Source of the DNA: Paraburkholderia solisilvae
GTDB taxonomy: Bacteria; Pseudomonadota; Gammaproteobacteria; Burkholderiales; Burkholderiaceae
NCBI RefSeq assembly: GCF_902859875.1
Contig: NZ_CADIKF010000057.1
Span: 1 to 46,496 of the forward strand
Direction of reading: 5' to 3'
DNA: 46,496 nt
Shown here: positions 7,817 to 15,740 of the stretch, piece by piece
How the letters are laid out: each line of letters begins with the position of its first letter
Position numbering within the stretch: position 1 is the stretch's first letter
The notes under the pieces: generated by a model
Databases searched by the model: none
What the model was told of the DNA's origin: nothing
What the model saw: the letters and a program-made list of their open reading frames with translations, nothing else
Position numbers and translations under genes: made by a program

Positions 7817-9235
7817 ATGAATGTGACGATCATTGGAACCGGATACGTAGGCCTCGTAACGGGCGCGTGTCTTGCTGACATCGGCAACGATGTGTTTTGT
7901 CTCGATGTCGATCAGCGCAAGATCGATGTGCTCAACGACGGCGGCGTGCCGATCCATGAGCCCGGCCTGCAGGAGATCATCGCGCGCAACCGCAAGGCGG
8001 GGCGCCTGAAGTTCTCGACCGACGTGGCGGCCTCGGTCGCGCATGGGGACATCCAGTTCATCGCGGTCGGCACGCCGCCGGACGAAGACGGTTCAGCGGA
8101 CCTGCAATACGTGCTCGCCGCCGCGCGCAGCATCGGCAAGTATATGGAAGGCTTCAAGGTGATCGTCGACAAGTCGACGGTGCCGGTCGGCACTGCGCGC
8201 CGCGTGGCCGGCGCCGTCACGCAGGAGCTCGCCGCGCGCAGCCTGAAGCAGATGTTCTCGGTGGTGTCGAATCCGGAATTCCTGAAGGAAGGCGCGGCCG
8301 TCGAAGACTTCACGCGCCCGGACCGGATCGTGATCGGCTGCGATGAGGACGTGCCCGGCGAAAAGGCGCGCGAAATGATGAAGCGCCTCTATGCGCCGTT
8401 CAACCGCAACCGCGAGCGCACGCTGTATATGGACGTCGGCTCGGCCGAGTTCACCAAGTACGCGGCGAACGCGATGCTCGCGACGCGCATCTCGTTCATG
8501 AACGAGCTCGCGAATCTCGCGGATCGCGTCGGCGCCGATATCGAAGCGGTGCGCCGCGGCATCGGCTCGGACCCGCGCATCGGCTACGACTTCCTGTATG
8601 CGGGCTGCGGCTACGGCGGCTCGTGCTTTCCGAAGGACGTGCAGGCGCTGATTCGCACCGCGAACGAGCATCGTCAGGGCCTGCGCATTCTCGAAGCCGT
8701 CGAAGCGGTCAACGACGCGCAGAAGAAGATTCTCGCGAACAAGATCGTCGAGCGTCTCGGCGGCGATCTGTCGGACCGCACGTTCGCGGTGTGGGGCCTT
8801 GCGTTCAAGCCGAATACCGACGACATGCGCGAAGCGCCGAGCCGTCCGCTGATCGCCGAGCTGCTGGCGCGCGGCGCAAAGGTGAAGGCCTACGACCCGG
8901 TCTCGATGGACGAAGCGCAACGCGTGCTGGCGCTCGATCTGCAGCATATGCCGCAGCGCCATGCGCGGTTGTCGTTCGTGCAGGAGGAGATGGAGGCCGC
9001 GCGCGATGCCGACGCGCTCGTCATTCTGACTGAATGGAAGGTGTTCAAGAGTCCCGATTTCGACAGCCTGAAAACGCATCTGAAGACGCCGCTGATTTTC
9101 GACGGCCGCAACCTGTATGAGCCGGATGCGATGCGCGAGCTCGGCATCGAGTATCACGCGATCGGCCGGCAGCATGCGCAGCAGGATGCGACGGCGCGCG
9201 ATGCGTCGAAGGCGATGGCCGCCACGCCGCTTTGA
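7817..9235 (+). CDS. bceC: UDP-glucose 6-dehydrogenase
   Basis: This 472-residue enzyme oxidises UDP-glucose to UDP-glucuronate, giving the glucuronic acid of the polymer. It starts at the ATG at 7817 with GAGG 8 nt upstream. The N-terminal Rossmann motif GTGYVGLVTGACLADIGN (about 7-24), the central NPEFLKEG motif (about 153), the KYAANAMLA dimerisation helix and the catalytic GCGYGGSCFPKD with nucleophile Cys270 are all present. The C-terminal domain has VWGLAFKPNTDDMREAPS. The extended tail after about residue 445 (QQDATARDASKAM) is longer than in most UGDH proteins and looks unstructured. It is flanked on both sides by intercistronic hairpins. Confidence 0.95.
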   Translation: MNVTIIGTGYVGLVTGACLADIGNDVFCLDVDQRKIDVLNDGGVPIHEPGLQEIIARNRKAGRLKFSTDVAASVAHGDIQFIAVGTPPDEDGSADLQYVLAAARSIGKYMEGFKVIVDKSTVPVGTARRVAGAVTQELAARSLKQMFSVVSNPEFLKEGAAVEDFTRPDRIVIGCDEDVPGEKAREMMKRLYAPFNRNRERTLYMDVGSAEFTKYAANAMLATRISFMNELANLADRVGADIEAVRRGIGSDPRIGYDFLYAGCGYGGSCFPKDVQALIRTANEHRQGLRILEAVEAVNDAQKKILANKIVERLGGDLSDRTFAVWGLAFKPNTDDMREAPSRPLIAELLARGAKVKAYDPVSMDEAQRVLALDLQHMPQRHARLSFVQEEMEAARDADALVILTEWKVFKSPDFDSLKTHLKTPLIFDGRNLYEPDAMRELGIEYHAIGRQHAQQDATARDASKAMAATPL

Positions 9236-9251
9236 TCCTGCATGCCGGGAA

Positions 9252-9302
9252 CCGCGGCCTCGCTGACGCAGCAGTGCGTGAGGCCGCGGGCACGTCATTT
9301 TG
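9252..9302 (+). terminator. Strong hairpin between bceC and bceD
   Basis: CCGCGGCCTC (9252-9261) pairs perfectly with GAGGCCGCGG (9280-9289). Between them a second stem, ACGCA/TGCGT around a GCAG loop, extends the structure after a GCTG interruption. The 3' side is followed by GCACGTCATTTTGAC, a short T-run some 7 nt beyond the stem. It starts 17 nt after the bceC stop. It is the best terminator-like element inside the plus-strand operon, implying at least partial termination before the export genes. Confidence 0.6.
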
Positions 9303-9380
9303 ACAAACCGCTTGAAAACTTTTGACTGCTCATACAGAAAAAGACCCGCTAAACCGCCAACGCAATCTACGGAGGCCGCC

Positions 9381-9824
9381 ATGTTCTCCAATGTGCTGAT
9401 CGTGTGCCACGCCAACGTCTGCCGCTCGCCCGCGGCCGAGATGCTGTTCAAGGCACGTCGCAGCGGACACCCGGGCGCGCCGATTGCTTTTCACTCCGCC
9501 GGTATCCGCGCGGTCGACGGCGACGGCATGGATCCGGTGATGCGGCGCCTGCTCGAAGAGCGCGGCGTCACGGCCGGAGAGCATCACGCCCGGCGCCTGA
9601 ACAAACGGATGGTGCGCGACGCAGACCTCGTGCTCGTTACGGAGCAGCGTCAGGTTAAGGACGTCGAAGCATTGGACCCGGCGGCACGCGGCAAGGTCCA
9701 CGCGCTCGGCAAGTGGGAAGGGGCCGACGTGGTCGACCCGCACGGCGGCGAAGAGCGGCACTATCGCGAAAGCCTCGTGCTCATCGAACATCTGGTCATG
9801 GGATGGCTCAATAAAATATGCTGA
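9381..9824 (+). CDS. bceD: Low-molecular-weight protein-tyrosine phosphatase (Wzb type)
   Basis: This 147-residue phosphatase should dephosphorylate the tyrosine kinase encoded two genes downstream. I chose the ATG at 9381 because GGAGG lies 5 nt upstream and the domain starts at once; the frame is open upstream to 9300 but that part is not family-like. The P-loop is Cys9-HANVC-Arg15-Ser16 (CX5R-S), and the general acid is in DPHGG (Asp119). Most Wzb-type enzymes have xGN where this one has HAN, so a Gly is replaced by Ala in the phosphate loop. The stop overlaps the bceE start (ATGCTGA, 7 bp), indicating translational coupling. Confidence 0.93.
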   Translation: MFSNVLIVCHANVCRSPAAEMLFKARRSGHPGAPIAFHSAGIRAVDGDGMDPVMRRLLEERGVTAGEHHARRLNKRMVRDADLVLVTEQRQVKDVEALDPAARGKVHALGKWEGADVVDPHGGEERHYRESLVLIEHLVMGWLNKIC

Positions 9825-10996
9825 AGCGACAAATCACTGGTCTATTTTTCGTTGCACTGACGATATTTCTGTCGGCATGCTCGGTCGCGCCCGGCTATCA
9901 CCTCGACACGGCGCGCCTGAATGAACAGCCGTCGACCGGTCCCGCGCCGACCTACGATGTGAAAACGATCGACGCGCAGCTGATCGTCGCGCAGGCGAAG
10001 TTCGTTGCCGCGATGGCGCCGCCGCCGCTGCCGCCGTCCGTCTACAAAGGCGGCGACTACATCTATCACGTGGAGCCGCAGGACATTCTCGGCATCACCG
10101 TGTGGAATCACCCGGAACTGACGACGCAAAGCGGCACCACGCTGTCGACCGGCGGCAACACCACGCAGTCGATCGCGAGCACGCTGCAGCAGCCGTACAC
10201 GACCGCGCTGCCGGGCCAGGCCGATCCGTTCGGCCAGACCGTCGGCCCGGACGGCACCATCTATTTTCCGTTCGTCGGGCGCATTCGCGCGGCCGGCAAG
10301 TCGACCGCGCAGATTCGCGACGAACTGTCGATCGCGCTCGTGCCGTACATCAAGAACCCGCAGGTCGACGTGCGCGTGCTCGCGTTTCGCAGCCAGCGCG
10401 TCGAAGTGACCGGCGACGTGAAGACGCCGGGGCCGCTCGCGATCAGCGACGTGCCGCTCAACCTCGTCGATGCGATCTCGCGCTCGGGCGGCACCAACCC
10501 CGACGCGGACCTGCAGCGCGTGCGTCTCACGCGCGACAAGAAGCTCTACATTCTCAACGCCGACGCGATGCTCGATCGCGGCGACGTATCGCAGAACGTG
10601 ACGCTGCAGCCAGGCGACGTGATCAATGTGCCGGATCGCACCGACAGCCGCATCTTCGTGATGGGCGAGGTCAAGACGCCGGTCACGCTGAGCATGCTGA
10701 AGGGCCGCTTCACGATCGCCGATGCATTGACCGGCGCGGGCGGCCTGCTCGATACCGATGCCAACCCGCGGCAGATTTTCGTGATGCGCGGCATGCGCGA
10801 CAACCCAACCTCGCCGGAGATCTTCCGGCTCGACATGACGCAGCCTGATGCGGTGATGCTGAGCTCGCAGTTCCAGCTGCAGCCGCTCGATGTCGTGTAC
10901 GTCGGCACCGCTGCCGGGGCCACCTTCAATCGCATGATCCAGCAGATTCTGCCTGCGTTGCAGTCGGTGTTCTTTATCAAGGAACTGACGAACTGA
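9818..10996 (+). CDS. bceE: Outer-membrane polysaccharide export lipoprotein (Wza type)
   Basis: This 392-residue protein is the outer-membrane exit channel for the polymer. Its signal peptide (MLKRQITGLFFVALTIFLSA) ends in a lipobox, LSAC, with lipidated Cys21. The mature protein has the polysaccharide export domain (about 85-190, YIYHVEPQDILGITVWNHPE and the DGTIYFPFVGRIRAAGKS region). Two SLBB-like beta-grasp modules follow (about 195-260 and 280-345; VEVTGDVKTPGPLAI, FVMGEVKTPVTLSML). A C-terminal helix (about 370-392) is typical of Wza, which crosses the outer membrane with such helices. It overlaps bceD by 7 bp and is followed by a 162-bp gap with a hairpin before bceF. Confidence 0.95.
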   Translation: MLKRQITGLFFVALTIFLSACSVAPGYHLDTARLNEQPSTGPAPTYDVKTIDAQLIVAQAKFVAAMAPPPLPPSVYKGGDYIYHVEPQDILGITVWNHPELTTQSGTTLSTGGNTTQSIASTLQQPYTTALPGQADPFGQTVGPDGTIYFPFVGRIRAAGKSTAQIRDELSIALVPYIKNPQVDVRVLAFRSQRVEVTGDVKTPGPLAISDVPLNLVDAISRSGGTNPDADLQRVRLTRDKKLYILNADAMLDRGDVSQNVTLQPGDVINVPDRTDSRIFVMGEVKTPVTLSMLKGRFTIADALTGAGGLLDTDANPRQIFVMRGMRDNPTSPEIFRLDMTQPDAVMLSSQFQLQPLDVVYVGTAAGATFNRMIQQILPALQSVFFIKELTN

Positions 10997-11009
10997 TGCC
11001 GTTTCGTGA

Positions 11010-11032
11010 CCGCCGTCGCGCAGCGACGGCGG
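11010..11032 (+). terminator. Hairpin between bceE and bceF
   Basis: CCGCCGTCGC (11010-11019) and GCGACGGCGG (11023-11032) form a perfect 10-bp stem around a 3-nt loop, 13 nt after the bceE stop. There is no T-run. It may slow or partly end transcription, or protect the 3' end of the bceDE message, so that exporter and kinase are made in different amounts. Confidence 0.5.
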
Positions 11033-11158
11033 CCGCGTGACGTTGCCGCGCAGTGAGAATCGCCGGCGGGCGGCTGTTGCAATGTGTGTCGCAACGATTG
11101 CACAGCCCGCGCCGCCCTGAAATCGCAGTAAGCCTCGAACCCGAACCGGGACTGAACC

Positions 11159-13387
11159 GTGAGTACTCAATTCAATACCCATCTGGCCGTCCAGGGCCGC
11201 ACCGAGGAAGAAGACGTGGTCCTCGGCCAGCTGATCCAGACGATCATCGACGACATCTGGTGGCTGGTCGCGATCGCCGCGACGATCGTCGCGCTGGCCG
11301 GCTTCTACTGCTATATCGCGAGCCCGGTCTATTCGGCCGATGCACACGTGCGCGTCGAGACGCAGGACAACACGTCGCAGGCGCTCACGCAGAACCAGTC
11401 CGGCGCGCCGATCACGACCGGTTCCGCGGCGGGCGCGCTGCCCACCGACGCCGAGATGGAGATCATCAAAAGCCGCGGCGTGCTGGGGCCCGTCGTGCAC
11501 GAGATGAAGCTGAACTTTTCGGTCACGCCGAAGACGCTGCCGGTGCTCGGCCGCCTCGCCGCGCGTCTGGACAGGTCCGGCGGCCTCGCGAAGCCGTGGT
11601 TCGGCCTGAGTTCGTACGCGTGGGGCGGCGAGCAGGTGGCCGTCGATTCGGTCGACGTGACGCCGGCGCTCGAAGGCAAGGAGATGACGATGACCGCGCT
11701 CGCGGACGGCCAGTACGAGCTGCACGGGCCGGACGGCGCGCTGCTGTTGCACGGTCAGGTCGGGCAGACCGCACAGGGCGGCGGCGTGACGATGCTGGTC
11801 GACACGCTGGTCGCGCGGCCGGGCACGCAGTTCACCGTGACGCGCGCGAACGATCTCGATGCGATCGCGGGCTTCCAGTCGGCGATCAAGGTGACCGAGC
11901 AGGGCAAGCAGACCGGCGTGATCCAGATTTCGCTCGAAAGCACCAACCCCGACCAGGCCGCGGCGATCGCGAACGCAGTCGCGCAGTCGTACCTGCGCGA
12001 GCACATCCAGACCAAGCAGGCCGACGCGAGCAGGATGCTCGACTTCCTGAAGAGCGAAGAGCCGCGCCTGAAGGCGGACCTCGAAAACTCCGAGGCGGCG
12101 CTCACCGCGTACCAGAGCAAGTCCGGCTCGATCAACGCGTCCGATGAAGCGAAGATCTACCTCGACGGCGCAATCGACTATCAGAAGCAGATCGCATCGC
12201 TGAAGATGCAGGTCGCGTCGCTGCAGCAGACCTATGCGAACGATCACCCGATCCTGAAGGCGGCGCGCGAGCAGATGGCCGAACTGCAGGCGCAGGAAAC
12301 GCGCTACTCGTCGCGTTTCCGCGATCTGCCGGCTACCGAGGTGCGCGCGGTGCAGTTGCAACGCGATGCGAAGGTCGCGGAAGACATCTACGTGCTGCTG
12401 CTCAACCGCGTGCAGGAGCTGTCGGTGCAGCGCGCGGGCACCGGCGGCAACGTGCATATCGTCGACGCGGCGCTGCGGCCGGGCGATCCGGTCAAGCCGA
12501 AGAAATTCCTGATTCTCTCCGCGGCGGCGATCCTCGGGTTGATCGTCGGCACCGGCTTTGTGCTGATCCGCCGCAACATGTTCAAGGGCATCGACGATCC
12601 GGAGCACGTCGAGCGTATTTTCCACTTGCCTGTGTACGGTCTCGTGCCGCTGTCGGCCGAGCAGGCCGTGCTCGAAAACAAGGTGGTGCGCGGCGGCACG
12701 CGCGAGCGCCTCGTGCTCGCGAATGCGAAGCCGAAGGACGTCTGCATCGAAGCGCTGCGCAGCCTGCGCACCTCGATCCAGTTCACGCTGATCGATGCGC
12801 GCAACCGCATCATCATGCTGACCGGCCCGATGCCGGCGGTCGGCAAGAGCTTCCTGACCGTCAACCTCGCGGTGCTGCTCGCGCACTCGGGCAAGCGCGT
12901 GCTGATGATCGACGGCGATATGCGGCGCGGCTCGCTCGAGCGCCACCTGGGCGGCGTGCAGGCGAACGGCCTGTCCGAACTGCTGTCCGGGCAGATCTCG
13001 CTCGACGAGGCGATTCGCCAGACCGACACGCCCGGGCTGTCGTTCATCTCGTGCGGCGAACGTCCGCCGAACCCGTCCGAACTGCTGATGTCGCCGCGTC
13101 TGCCGCAGTATCTGGACGCGCTGCAAAAACGCTACGACGTCGTGCTGATCGATACGCCGCCGGTGCTGGCGGTGACCGACGCATCGATCATCGGCGGCTA
13201 CGCGGGCTCGACGTTCTTTGTCGTGCGCTCAGGCATGCATACCGAGAACGAGATCAGCGATTCGCTGAAGCGGCTCTCCGTCGCGGGTGTGCACGTGCAG
13301 GGCGCGATCTTCAACGCGATGCCCTCGCGCGCGCGCGGCGGTTATGACCGCAGTTACGCAGCCGTGCAGGAATATCTGAGCACCTGA
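11159..13387 (+). CDS. bceF: Tyrosine autokinase / polysaccharide co-polymerase (Wzc type)
   Basis: This 742-residue BY-kinase controls chain length and export. The start is a GTG at 11159 (MSTQFNTHL); no ATG in frame fits and the ribosome-binding site is weak. The layout is a cytosolic N-terminus, membrane segment about 33-55, a large periplasmic Wzz-type domain with coiled coil (about 60-445), and a second membrane segment (about 451-472). The cytosolic kinase has Walker A GPMPAVGKS (556-564), Walker A' MIDGDMRRG (Asp585) and Walker B VLIDTPP (Asp665). The C-terminal tyrosine cluster is short: three Tyr in YDRSYAAVQEYLST, against five to seven in many Wzc proteins. BceD is the expected cognate phosphatase. 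Confidence 0.95.
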   Translation: MSTQFNTHLAVQGRTEEEDVVLGQLIQTIIDDIWWLVAIAATIVALAGFYCYIASPVYSADAHVRVETQDNTSQALTQNQSGAPITTGSAAGALPTDAEMEIIKSRGVLGPVVHEMKLNFSVTPKTLPVLGRLAARLDRSGGLAKPWFGLSSYAWGGEQVAVDSVDVTPALEGKEMTMTALADGQYELHGPDGALLLHGQVGQTAQGGGVTMLVDTLVARPGTQFTVTRANDLDAIAGFQSAIKVTEQGKQTGVIQISLESTNPDQAAAIANAVAQSYLREHIQTKQADASRMLDFLKSEEPRLKADLENSEAALTAYQSKSGSINASDEAKIYLDGAIDYQKQIASLKMQVASLQQTYANDHPILKAAREQMAELQAQETRYSSRFRDLPATEVRAVQLQRDAKVAEDIYVLLLNRVQELSVQRAGTGGNVHIVDAALRPGDPVKPKKFLILSAAAILGLIVGTGFVLIRRNMFKGIDDPEHVERIFHLPVYGLVPLSAEQAVLENKVVRGGTRERLVLANAKPKDVCIEALRSLRTSIQFTLIDARNRIIMLTGPMPAVGKSFLTVNLAVLLAHSGKRVLMIDGDMRRGSLERHLGGVQANGLSELLSGQISLDEAIRQTDTPGLSFISCGERPPNPSELLMSPRLPQYLDALQKRYDVVLIDTPPVLAVTDASIIGGYAGSTFFVVRSGMHTENEISDSLKRLSVAGVHVQGAIFNAMPSRARGGYDRSYAAVQEYLST

Positions 13388-13430
13388 TGGTCTGCTCGCG
13401 AAACCTCCTGAAGCTGAGCGGAGAGCCTCG

Positions 13431-14351
13431 ATGAAAATCACGGTACTGGTGCCGACCTTTCGCCGTCCAGACGACCTGACGCGCTGTCTGGCCGCGCTCG
13501 AGCGGCAGCGGCGCGCACCGGACGAAGTCGTGGTGATTGCGCGTCCCGACGACGCAGCGACGCACGCGTGCCTGCGCGCGCATCTGGCCGCCCGCCGGTT
13601 GCCGCTCGTGGTCGCGCTCGTCGACGTGCCGGGGCAGGTCGCAGCGCTCAATCGCGGCCTCGATGCGGCGCGCGGCGACGTGATCGCGATCACCGACGAC
13701 GATGCCGCGCCGCATGCGGACTGGGTGCAGCGTATCGAAGCGCATTTCGCCGCCGACCCGCACCTCGGTGCGCTGGGCGGACGCGACTGGGTCCATGAGA
13801 AGGGCGGCGTGCTGAGCGGCTCACAACCGCTCGTCGGCAAGCTGACGCCGTCGGGCAGGATTATCGGCAATCATCATCTCGGTGTCGGCGGCGCGCGCGA
13901 AGTGGATGTGTTGAAGGGCGCGAATATGAGCTACCGGCGCGCGGCAGTCCGCACGATCCGTTTCGACACGCGGCTGCGCGGCGCGGGCGCGCAGGTGCAC
14001 AACGACATGGCGTTCAGCATGAGCGTGAAGAAGGCGGGCTGGAAGCTTGTCTACGACCCGCGCGTCGCGGTCGATCACTTCCCGGCCGAGCGCCACGACG
14101 ACGACCGCCGCGACGCGCAGACGATGACCGCGATCCGCAACGCCGCGTACAACCTGCATCTGATCCTGCGCGCGCAACTGCCGCCGCTGCGCCGCGAGAC
14201 CGCGTGGTGGTGGTACACGCTGGTCGGCACGCGCGTGTACCCGGGCGCCGTGCACGCGGTGCTCGCACTGCTCGCGCGGCGGCAGACGCAGTGGTTGCGC
14301 TGGAAGGCGGTGCGCACCGGCGCGCGTGAGGCGCGCCGTGCGCTGCTGTGA
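13431..14351 (+). CDS. bceG: GT2-family glycosyltransferase
   Basis: This 306-residue inverting glycosyltransferase has a GT-A fold. It starts at the ATG at 13431 with GGAG about 7 nt upstream. The nucleotide-binding N-terminus ITVLVPTFRRPDDLTRC (3-19) and the metal-binding DDD in AITDDDAAPHADW (about 84-96) are intact. A distal acceptor region follows (DVLKGANMSYRR, about 156). The C-terminal third has an amphipathic stretch (about 260-285) that may sit on the membrane. It lies 43 bp after bceF and should add one sugar to the lipid-linked repeat unit in the cytosol. Sugar specificity cannot be read from sequence. Confidence 0.88.
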   Translation: MKITVLVPTFRRPDDLTRCLAALERQRRAPDEVVVIARPDDAATHACLRAHLAARRLPLVVALVDVPGQVAALNRGLDAARGDVIAITDDDAAPHADWVQRIEAHFAADPHLGALGGRDWVHEKGGVLSGSQPLVGKLTPSGRIIGNHHLGVGGAREVDVLKGANMSYRRAAVRTIRFDTRLRGAGAQVHNDMAFSMSVKKAGWKLVYDPRVAVDHFPAERHDDDRRDAQTMTAIRNAAYNLHLILRAQLPPLRRETAWWWYTLVGTRVYPGAVHAVLALLARRQTQWLRWKAVRTGAREARRALL

Positions 14352-14477
14352 TGCGCGGCGCCTGCGAACCGCGCGCGCGGTGTCGTCGTCGGGCGGATCT
14401 TCGCAACGGTGTTGCGCGCCGTTCGATGCGTGGTCTGCATGCGCGGCTTTCGTGTGCGGTTTCAATGCGCAGTTGCG

Positions 14478-14503
14478 ATGCGCGGCGTCAATGCGCGGCG
14501 TCA
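14478..14503. repeat. 13-bp tandem duplication before bceH
   Basis: The 13-mer ATGCGCGGCGTCA occurs twice in tandem (14478-14490 and 14491-14503). Degenerate relatives of the ATGCGCxG word run upstream from about 14424. The stretch fills most of the bceG-bceH gap and looks like local slippage-type expansion, with no evident function. Confidence 0.7.
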
Positions 14504-14529
14504 ATGAGTAAGCAGCCCGGAGTGCCTGC

Positions 14530-15738
14530 ATGAGCATCAATGTCAACGTCCATCTGTTCTACGGCGCGGATCCGCGCACCTATCGCCAGGGCGAGAATAT
14601 CGGCTGCCTGTACGGCTATCACCATGCGGAGTCCGACGAGTTCCATCTGACCTACTCGGAAGACGTGCGCGAAAGCCGGTCGGTCAAACTCGTGCGCCGC
14701 GCGTTGAAAGCGCTGCTCGGCTTCGACATGATTCACACGTGGCGCAATCGCGAGCAGATTCTGCGCTCGGATGTCGTCTGGACGCATACCGAGCACGAGC
14801 ACCTCGCGGTCGCGTTGCTGCTCGCGTTGAATGCGCGACGGTTTCGTCACCGTGCGCGGCCGCTGCTGCTCGCGCAAAGCATCTGGCTGCTCGATAAATG
14901 GCCGGGCTACGGAGTCTTGCGGCGCTGGCTGTATCACAAGCTGCTCGCGCACGCGGACGTGCTGACCACGCATTCGAGCGTCAATGCCGCGCTGTGCCGC
15001 CGTTACCTGCGGCGCGACGCCACCCAGGTGTTCTATGGTCTGAACACCGGCGACTTCCCGGTGCGCCAGCCGGCCGCGTGGGCGCCGCATACGCCGGTGC
15101 GGATCGCGGCGATCGGCAACGATCGCGACCGCGACTGGCGCACGCTGATCGAAGCATTCGGCCATGACGCGCGCTACGCCGTGAAGATCGCGACGCGGCG
15201 GCGCATTCCGGCGTCGCTGCGCGCGCCGAATGTCGAGATCGCGTCGGCCTCGGGCATCGTGAAACAGCGCGAGCTGTATGACTGGGCCGATGTGATTGTC
15301 GTGCCGCTGCGCGAGAACTCGCACGTCTCGGGCCTGACCGTGACGCTCGAGGCCGCGGCGGTCGGCAAACCGATGATCGTCGCCGACGTCGGCGGCCTGC
15401 AGGAGTATTTTCCGCCGCACGCGGCGCGCTACGTGCCGCCGCACGATCCGCGCGCGTTGCGCGCCGCGCTCGAGCGCCTGATCGCGGCGCCGGACGACGC
15501 GCTGCGCCAGGCGCGCGCCGCAGCAGCCGAATTGCTGTCGCGCGATTTCACCACGCAGCACTTCGCGCATCAGCATGTACGCATCACGCGCGATCTGCTG
15601 CGGCGTCGCATGCGTGCGTCGGGCGCGGGCGAACCGGCAAGCGCTGCGGGCAATCATGCAGGCACCCGCGCAGGCAAAACCACGGTCGACGCCGCGCCGT
15701 CGCGCATGGCGGCGCGCGCCGAGCGCGGAGGGGGCTAG
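14530..15738 (+). CDS. bceH: GT-B glycosyltransferase (GT4-like)
   Basis: This 402-residue retaining glycosyltransferase has a GT-B fold. It starts at the ATG at 14530, with GGAG 7 nt upstream. The N-terminal half carries the acceptor-side domain (SDVVWTHTEHEHLAVALLL, about 79-97). The donor half has RIAAIGNDRDRDWRTLIEAF (about 195-214) and the family's C-terminal glutamate region ENSHVSGLTVTLEAAAVGKP (about 262-281), where E-x7-E sits in GT4 enzymes. After about residue 365 the tail is Ala/Gly/Arg-rich (GNHAGTRAGKTTVD) and looks disordered. It is 2 bp from bceI, whose ribosome-binding site lies in the end of this gene. Likely adds one sugar to the repeat unit. Confidence 0.85.
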   Translation: MSINVNVHLFYGADPRTYRQGENIGCLYGYHHAESDEFHLTYSEDVRESRSVKLVRRALKALLGFDMIHTWRNREQILRSDVVWTHTEHEHLAVALLLALNARRFRHRARPLLLAQSIWLLDKWPGYGVLRRWLYHKLLAHADVLTTHSSVNAALCRRYLRRDATQVFYGLNTGDFPVRQPAAWAPHTPVRIAAIGNDRDRDWRTLIEAFGHDARYAVKIATRRRIPASLRAPNVEIASASGIVKQRELYDWADVIVVPLRENSHVSGLTVTLEAAAVGKPMIVADVGGLQEYFPPHAARYVPPHDPRALRAALERLIAAPDDALRQARAAAAELLSRDFTTQHFAHQHVRITRDLLRRRMRASGAGEPASAAGNHAGTRAGKTTVDAAPSRMAARAERGGG

Positions 15739-15740
15739 GC

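Noticed and set aside
6243..9451. Long minus-strand frames opposite bceB and bceC.
   Set aside because: Same composition artefact; no ribosome-binding sites, no recognisable domains, and the plus strand carries complete enzymes.
9842..13126. A very long open frame on the minus strand (over 1,000 codons) across bceE and bceF.
   Set aside because: It is antisense to two genes with clear motifs, and its translation is Arg/Asp/His/Leu-biased without any domain. GC-rich third positions keep antisense frames open in such genomes.
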